Source of the DNA: Lenzites betulinus
Taxonomy: Eukaryota; Basidiomycota; Agaricomycetes; Polyporales; Polyporaceae
Reading direction: 5' to 3'
NCBI GenBank assembly: GCA_022264855.1
Contig: JABYQU010000004.1
Coordinates: 124,001 to 188,000 of the forward strand
DNA length: 64,000 nt
A program made the translations under genes and the position numbers. The notes beneath the pieces are model-generated. The model saw only the letters and a program-made list of their open reading frames with translations. It was not told the DNA's origin and searched no databases. Positions 58,101 to 64,000 of the stretch are shown here, piece after piece; the stretch's first letter is position 1; each line of letters begins with the position of its first letter.

Positions 58101-60681
58101 CCACTCTTAATCTCCTCCGCCCGCTCCTCCAAGTACTTCACCACACGCGCCTTCTTCGTCTTCAGCTGCGTTGCGCCTGTGCGCACCAAGCTCGTCGTGG
58201 GCGACCCCGGGTCGGAGAACAGAGGGCCGGGATAAGACGCCGCAGAGGTGTCTACCGCGCTCTCCGGAATGAGCTGCTTCAGCGAGTGGATCTTGATGTC
58301 CGTCGACTGACGCGCAGAGAGCGCGACGTCGAAGCCGGTGTTCATCGAAGCGCCATGGAAGCACGTCACCAGCTTGCCTCCAAAGCCGAAGCTCACTACA
58401 GGCACCCGCGCCGCAGTGCGGCCGAGAGGGTCATTCGTGCCCAGCAGTGAGGGTGAAGGCGCGTAGGTCGAATGAACCGGCGCTGCGAGCGTCACGACCT
58501 GGCCGCCTAGGCGATCGTAGCTCGCTGCACTGGGGACGTAGGCATTACCCTGTGTAGGTAGCGCAAAACTACTGTACGTCTGCTCGTTGGACGACCGCGT
58601 AGGGAACCTCGAGGGTGCATATGGATCAGCAACCGACGTATTTGAATATGCCGAGCCGTTGGAGGTGCTGCGAACGTGGGCAGGCGGTGACGCGCCCGAC
58701 TTATCCTGTGGGTTGTAGGGGTCGTACACGGCCTGCTTGGGCGCAGTGACAGAGCGAACAGACCCCGCGGGAGAAGCAGTGCGTTTCGGATCCGCTGCCT
58801 GCTGAGGATCATACTGGTTCGACAAGGTGGACCGACGTGACAGGCTTGAGAGCGGTCTGGCGTAGGATGGAGGCGCGGCAGCCGAGCCGGAGCCCCTCCG
58901 CGGAGGCGGCTCATATGATTGACCCACACTTCCCTGAGCCGAGCGGATGGAGGACGTCGGGGATTTGGCACGATCGTTGACCTCAGGCTTAGGAGGTAAA
59001 GCATACGGGTCACTGGGAGGGGAGAAAGCCCGACCAGAAGGGGGTGAGGCGCTAGTTATGCTGGAGGGCTTCCGAGGTGACCTCGATCTCTCTGGCGAGG
59101 AAGGCCCGTGGTATGTGGGAGATGCGTGTCCAGACCTAGGAGAAGTAGGCGACCGAATCGACCGTGGGGGAGATGCAGGTGGTGGCGAGCGTGCCGGTTC
59201 CTGCTTGACGAAGCCGAACTGATCAGCCTGCGGAGTGACATCCTCGGAATCCAACTGCGCGTGAGGCGGAGACGCAACCCGACCAGAACCGAAGACAGAG
59301 TCTATATGGTCCTGTTCAGCGCGCGGCGACACACCCGCATACCCTGTGACATGGCCGTTCACTGGTTGCGAGAATCCAGAAGCATGGCTGGGTTGGGGAG
59401 GCTGGGTTGGTGGGGCTGCTACACTTCCATAAGCGTGGCTTCCAGCGGGCGGCCCGGACACGCTATGGCTTGTCGGGCCGTACGCGGCGCCATTACTCAT
59501 TGAATTGTACGATGGTGCATAGGCCGACGGTTGGCTAGATCCATTAGGAAGCGACGGTGCATATGCGTCGTGCTTCTGAGGAGATACCTCCGTATGACTG
59601 GGGTAGGCATCACGTCGAACGGCAGTAGGTGGGGCGTACAGATCCGGGGTTCTGGGGGGACCGCGAGGAGGGGGCTGCAGAGGTTGGGTGACAGGTATTG
59701 ACGCTGGAGGAGACACGGGCGGTGGAGAAGCATACGTCTGCCGTGGGGGGATGCGGATATGTTTTGACGCCTTGATTGGAGGCAATGGCGGGTCGAACGC
59801 GTTGGCCTTCTTGGGCCGATACGCAGTTACAGCTTCTGCAGCTGATACAGCCGGTGCGGGTGGCGGGGTGTCCACAATGGGTGCCGGGGGTGGTGGAACA
59901 GCTACAACCGGGTTCACATGTGGTGCAGCGTGCGAACTCGCGCCATAAGGAGCATACGAGGAGTGTTGCGTGCTAGGCTCATACGTCGAGGGTGCCACAG
60001 GGTATGCCGGCTGGTATGGGTCGTACGCAGACCGAGTTGCAGGGGCTGCGGGTTGCGCTGGAAGTTCGTAGCTCGATTGAGTCTGCGCCGGCTTATACGG
60101 GTCGTACGCAGAGGGGACGTATGTGTTCGCCTGCGCGGCTGGTGCCGGGTGTACCGTGGTTTGCGGTGCGTAGGAGGGGGCCGTCTGACTGTAAGCCGAG
60201 TATGTTTGAGGCGCATAACTTTGCTGAGGAGCGTAAGTGGGCTCGTACGCTGTATTAGCAGCGTGAGCAACGAATGCAACATTCCAGCAGCGGGTATCTC
60301 ACCAGACGCTATCGCTGCAGGAGCTGGCGCATACTGGGGCTGGGCATACGCTGCGTACGCGCCGTTCTGCTGGTATGTCGGCTGTTCTGGGTATGTGGGT
60401 GCGTACGCATTCGCGGCGGGGGCGCCGTAGGCGTAGCTTTGCTGCCCAGCAGGATCATACCACGCCTGTTGCGGCTCTGTCGCGGGCGCGCCCACGGTAT
60501 CCCCTCCATCCACCGGAAACGGGTCTGTAGCTGATCCAAAGAGGTCGGCGACGGCGTCAGAGGCCACGGCGTTGCTGTGGGGCTCCTCGCGGGTATCGTC
60601 TCCACCAAGCGCGGCGGCGAACGGGTCCAGCGCGGGGTCCGGGGACCCAAAAAGAGAGGCGGCCTCGCCAGCGGTGGTCAT
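55132..60681 (-). CDS. SEC16: COPII coat assembly scaffold Sec16
   Basis: This peripheral ER-exit-site scaffold organises COPII vesicle formation. About 1,750 residues start at 60681 (MTTAGEAASLFGSPDPALDP). The N-terminal half is disordered and Pro/Ser/Tyr-rich, with imperfect Tyr-Pro repeats (SAYDPYKPAQ, SAYDPYQPAY, STYEPSTQ) between about 60270 and 59940. The conserved central region begins NDPLGRTAARVPVVSFGFGG and GKLVTCFHGAS. It continues through the ACE1-type helical domain: EAKRILVLLLKAMVENDGRL; DKIQDLLAKGDRRGACHYAA; DEKLWPHALVIASSIGKDTW; and EIAEFAMSLATPAKGQEAFI. The C-terminus has SSGWLSRLWKRNEP, then ANLGEESSFYYDKELKRWVN, a classical Sec16 C-terminal motif, and a Pro-rich tail to a stop at 55134-55132. 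Eight or so introns split the C-terminal half. The neighbours DPM2 and OST3 also act at the ER. Confidence 0.93.
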
Positions 60682-61352
60682 CGTGCAAGGTGGCCCAGCC
60701 AGTCAGTGCTTGGGAGACGAGGACGAGGGGTGAGAAAAGCAGGAGCGGGCTTGGTGCGTCTGCGTGACGAGGAGTGCGCGAGACAGAGGCTTGGAGACGT
60801 ATTTGGTCCAGTTTGCGCGCGACCACGTATATCGGCGTACGAAATGGCGACGCGCACACACGCGCGCTCCGATCGCAGCTCAGTCCGTGCCACGCATTTC
60901 GCTCGCTCTGGGCACCACGACAGACCACGACCGCACACGACATCACGCAGTTGTGGTCAGCACGGTGCAGTATGTATTGCACATTATATCAGCTGTATGT
61001 CGAGCGACGCCGGCGTGTACGGGGTACTAGGGAATGAGGGCAATGTAAAAACGATTGGTAGAGTGCGTGCTGCGTGGGTAACTAAATGATATGCAAGGTA
61101 TGGTATCGACTAACTCCTGAATATGAACATGGTCCGAAAGCAATATGCGACAGGCGAAATGAGTGGAGTATTATACGAGTGTGGGAGAGCAGGTTGCAGC
61201 GGCGAGAGGGAGATATGCGAGTAGACAAGATGCAGGTACGATAGAGGAGATGCGAAGATGCGCGGGCGAAACAAGCGATCGAGTGAGATGCAAGACTAGA
61301 TGGATGGGGATGCAAGGAGCAACAGTAGGGTATGATGTGAATAGTCGGGGGC
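60682..61352. other. SEC16 promoter / PUF 3' flank
   Basis: This 671-bp spacer lies between two minus-strand genes. It breaks the strict strand alternation of the preceding genes. Open frames here are antisense-like shadows and no gene is supported. Confidence 0.5.
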
Positions 61353-63999
61353 TTAGGACGACGACTCAGCCGCGCCCTCAGCGACACCCTCTGTCGGTGA
61401 GCACTTCTCGAGGAGGCGCTCAACTAAGACACAGGCATTAGTCAACCAAGCGGTACAAGAGCACGAATGTACGTACTGGCTGAGAGGTGCTTGCTGTACG
61501 CACTCGAGTACCGCCGCATGTTGACTAGATGCGGCCGCACCTTACTGATCAGGAGCTCCTTCTGGTCAGCGTCCGCCACGGTCAGAGCCCGCTGCAGGAC
61601 GTAATCTGCGACGGCTTAGTTACAGCGAAGACGGGACAGCAGAGTGAAGTAACTCACTGCCGAATGAGTCCTTCATGAGCCCCATGATCGGGCTGAGGCC
61701 GTCCTGCTTCGGAGTCATGATCTCGTCGATCAACAGGCGACGGCTATCGGAATCTGCGCAGACCAGGGCCTTCTCGCATACGTTCGACGCGAACTTGTGC
61801 TTCGCCATGTTGTACATCTGGCCGTTAAGCTTCGAGATGATCATCGCACGGTCCTGGGGCTTGCCGTGCTCGAGAACGAATTGCACGACATAGTTCTGGC
61901 AGAAGCCGTCAATAATGGATCCGCACGAATCCTCGGAGAGCAGCTTACCCCGAACTGATCGACCATGAGGTTCGGCACGTACTTGTGCAGCTCGTCCAGC
62001 ATCGGCCGTGTCTGCTCCTCGGGCATGTACTCGAAGCAGCGTTGGAGCACGCGACACCCGTATGGATGTGTCGACAGCTCGTATACGCTGCCGCGGAACG
62101 CGCTGACGAATGCAAGGCGCTCCGGCGCGACATGTTCAATGAGCTTCTGGATCACCTGTTATCTACCATCAGTACAGAACGGCGTTAGAGTGTGAGGCGG
62201 ACATACGTGATTGCCGTTGGCGTCCTTCACGCACTTCAGGACATTAGGACCGAGCTCCTGCACGAACATGATCTGTTGCTCAGGGAGAATGTGCTCGATG
62301 GCCTAATGTTCTCGAATGTTAGTGATGAGACGCCCTCTACCAAGGGAATGTACATACCTTCTGCACAACGCGGCAGCCGTACATCTGCAAAGAAAGCCCC
62401 ACGATCTGGCCTTCCATCGTTGCCACCAGACGTCCCTTCTGTGTCGACGTCCCGTACTCGAACATCTTCTGGACGACCTGCAGTTACAGCACCCGTTAGT
62501 ACCGCCCGAGCGTCAGGCATGGAACTTGGAGACGCACATAGTTGCCAAAGACGTCCTGCATCAGCTGGATAGCGTACTGCGGAACGATCTCGTCGAAGAT
62601 AATCTCCATTTCCTCGCTGGTGGCGGACTCGAGCTTCTGCTGAATAAACCGGGATCCGTGTTGGTCCCCACTGAACTCTACAATATACCCAAAGATGTCC
62701 TAGTCCAGCGGCGGCGTCATCAGCACGAGGAGCAAAGTCGCTGAGGCTGCGCAAACTGTAACTTACCCTGAGCTCCCACTTCCGGGACTTGTTCGCTCGG
62801 AACTCGTCCAGCTGAGCACTCCGCATTGTGCTGTCCCCTGCCCGCCGTGCGTGGCGACCCCCGTGTCCGGCTTGACTCCCGCCGCTGGGGAAGGCTCCAC
62901 CTCGCGCTCCTGGGTGGAGTGGTGGACTGTAGTCAACGGGCATCCCATAGGGCTGTGAATGTTGTAGGGGGGACGAGCGCAAGCTGGCATACAGCATACT
63001 CTGAGGAGGGAACCTGTGGTGAGTACCTTCGGCTGTCGTCTAGGAAGTGAATACGCACCTGGTCCTGCCGCTTATCGGGCATACCAGCCAAGGGGTGTGT
63101 GGCAAGCATAGGTGAGTGGGAAGGGGGTGCATGGTAGACTATCGCTTGTGTGGGATAAAAGTACTGAGAGCCGATAGGGCGCGGGGAGCCGGCGTAATCA
63201 TAAAATTGCTGAAGACGGAGGTCAGCCATGGCATGGGGAGGTAATGTCTGGGGTCCCAACCCAGGATATACATTTGGGGCGGCGGTTGCAGGGGTGAGTG
63301 CGGGCGATGCAGCGTACATCGACGGGTCCCCTGCTGTCCGATATGCATCGTACGCGTACGATGGGTTAGTGTAGTACGCCGCGTACTCAGTCTGCGCATA
63401 CCCGCCGTAGGGGCCGCGGAGGGGCTGTTGAGGGCCACGAAGTCCTGGAAGCCCTGAGGGAGGGCCCCCACTGGAGCCTTGACGGTACATGCTGTTCTGT
63501 GGAGAACTGCCGTAGTCCTCTTCTACCGCCATCCCGCGCAACGCGACGGTCAACTCGTTATCCACCATTGACGATGTGGACTGGAGAGATTCGTAGCCTC
63601 CAACTGGGCTCGAGCCAGGCATGTGTTGTTGGCCTGTATCAATGTTGTGTCAGCATGGCTGTACAACCCACACCGCGCGGTGCTCACCGAGGACCGCGTT
63701 GTATCGCTGAGGCGAGATTTGGCCCTGCTTCGACATGCCTCCTGCTGGTGCTGGGAGACCGCCTGCCGAAACCTGCCTGTGCCTCACCTGTAAAGGCGAT
63801 GCGTGTGAGCGGCTAGTTCGGGCCATCAGTCGCCAAGGCGTAGACGCACCAAGTTCGCCAATTCTTTCTGCTGAGCGTCTGCTACTTCGTCCCACGCGCC
63901 GCTGGCGGACCTTGGGCCCCAGCCGTCGTTCGCGTTCGAGCGATAGTGCGCATCGCCATGGGACGCAGAGCTCTCCTGCGCGCTCGTAGTGGAAGAATT
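61353..63999 (-). CDS. Pumilio/PUF RNA-binding protein, 5' end beyond window
   Basis: This sequence-specific 3'UTR-binding repressor lacks its start, which lies past the right edge; the visible frame begins [19 protein letters not shown]. The N-terminal region is disordered and Tyr/Pro/Gly-rich ([19 protein letters not shown]). The Pumilio homology domain starts after [11 protein letters not shown]. Its repeats are [140 protein letters not shown] and, last, [20 protein letters not shown]. That is eight repeats, with several interrupted by introns inside the repeat. The repeat residues (for example NY-Q, GCR-Q, NH-Q) are the classical RNA-base readers, so UGUA-type targets are expected, as for Puf3/PUM. 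It ends EGAAESSS at 61355-61353. Confidence 0.94.
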
Positions 64000-64000
64000 G

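Overview
The window is nuclear DNA from a filamentous basidiomycete, most likely an Agaricomycete and possibly a polypore. The evidence is GC-rich coding sequence, many short GT-AG introns (about 50-60 nt) per gene, and gene content: a large cell-wall alpha-1,3-glucan synthase, a GH79 glucuronidase, and a Ste11-type kinase with SAM and RA-like regions. No species can be named from sequence alone. I resolved 20 protein-coding genes, with one cut at each window edge. I found no tRNA, rRNA, CRISPR array or intact transposon.

Left part (1-34 kb): a partial unknown gene (-), sphingoid-base kinase (+), alpha-1,3-glucan synthase AGS1 (-), MAPKKK STE11 (+), tRNA methyltransferase TRM1 (-), a ferric reductase (-), secreted GH79 glycosidase (+), copper chaperone ATX1 (-) and a LAT-family amino-acid permease (-). 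Spacers here are wide: 2.1 kb between AGS1 and STE11, and 2.7 kb between the ferric reductase and GH79.

Right part (34-61 kb): a compact run of 11 housekeeping genes whose strands alternate perfectly: MTR3 (-), NSRP1-like (+), atypical kinase (-), cyclophilin-E-like RRM protein (+), TAF13 (-), RRP4 (+), DUF4211 protein (-), a giant C1-finger protein (+), DPM2 (-), OST3 (+) and SEC16 (-). The genes therefore sit as head-to-head pairs with short shared promoters (130-831 bp) and tail-to-tail ends only 107-202 bp apart. Functions group loosely. MTR3 and RRP4 are both RNA exosome subunits and lie next to splicing and transcription factors. DPM2 and OST3 both serve ER glycosylation and share a 211-bp promoter, with SEC16 (ER exit sites) next to them. 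A Pumilio RNA-binding protein gene (-) runs off the right edge.

Most gene models close in frame once introns are removed. The exception is the ferric reductase, which has an apparent one-base frameshift in a C/G homopolymer just before its conserved C-terminus. I see no convincing new multi-gene system. The most noteworthy items are the alternating-strand array, the functionally matched divergent pairs, two genes whose first coding exon is only the ATG, and a GC-AG intron immediately before a catalytic glutamate codon.
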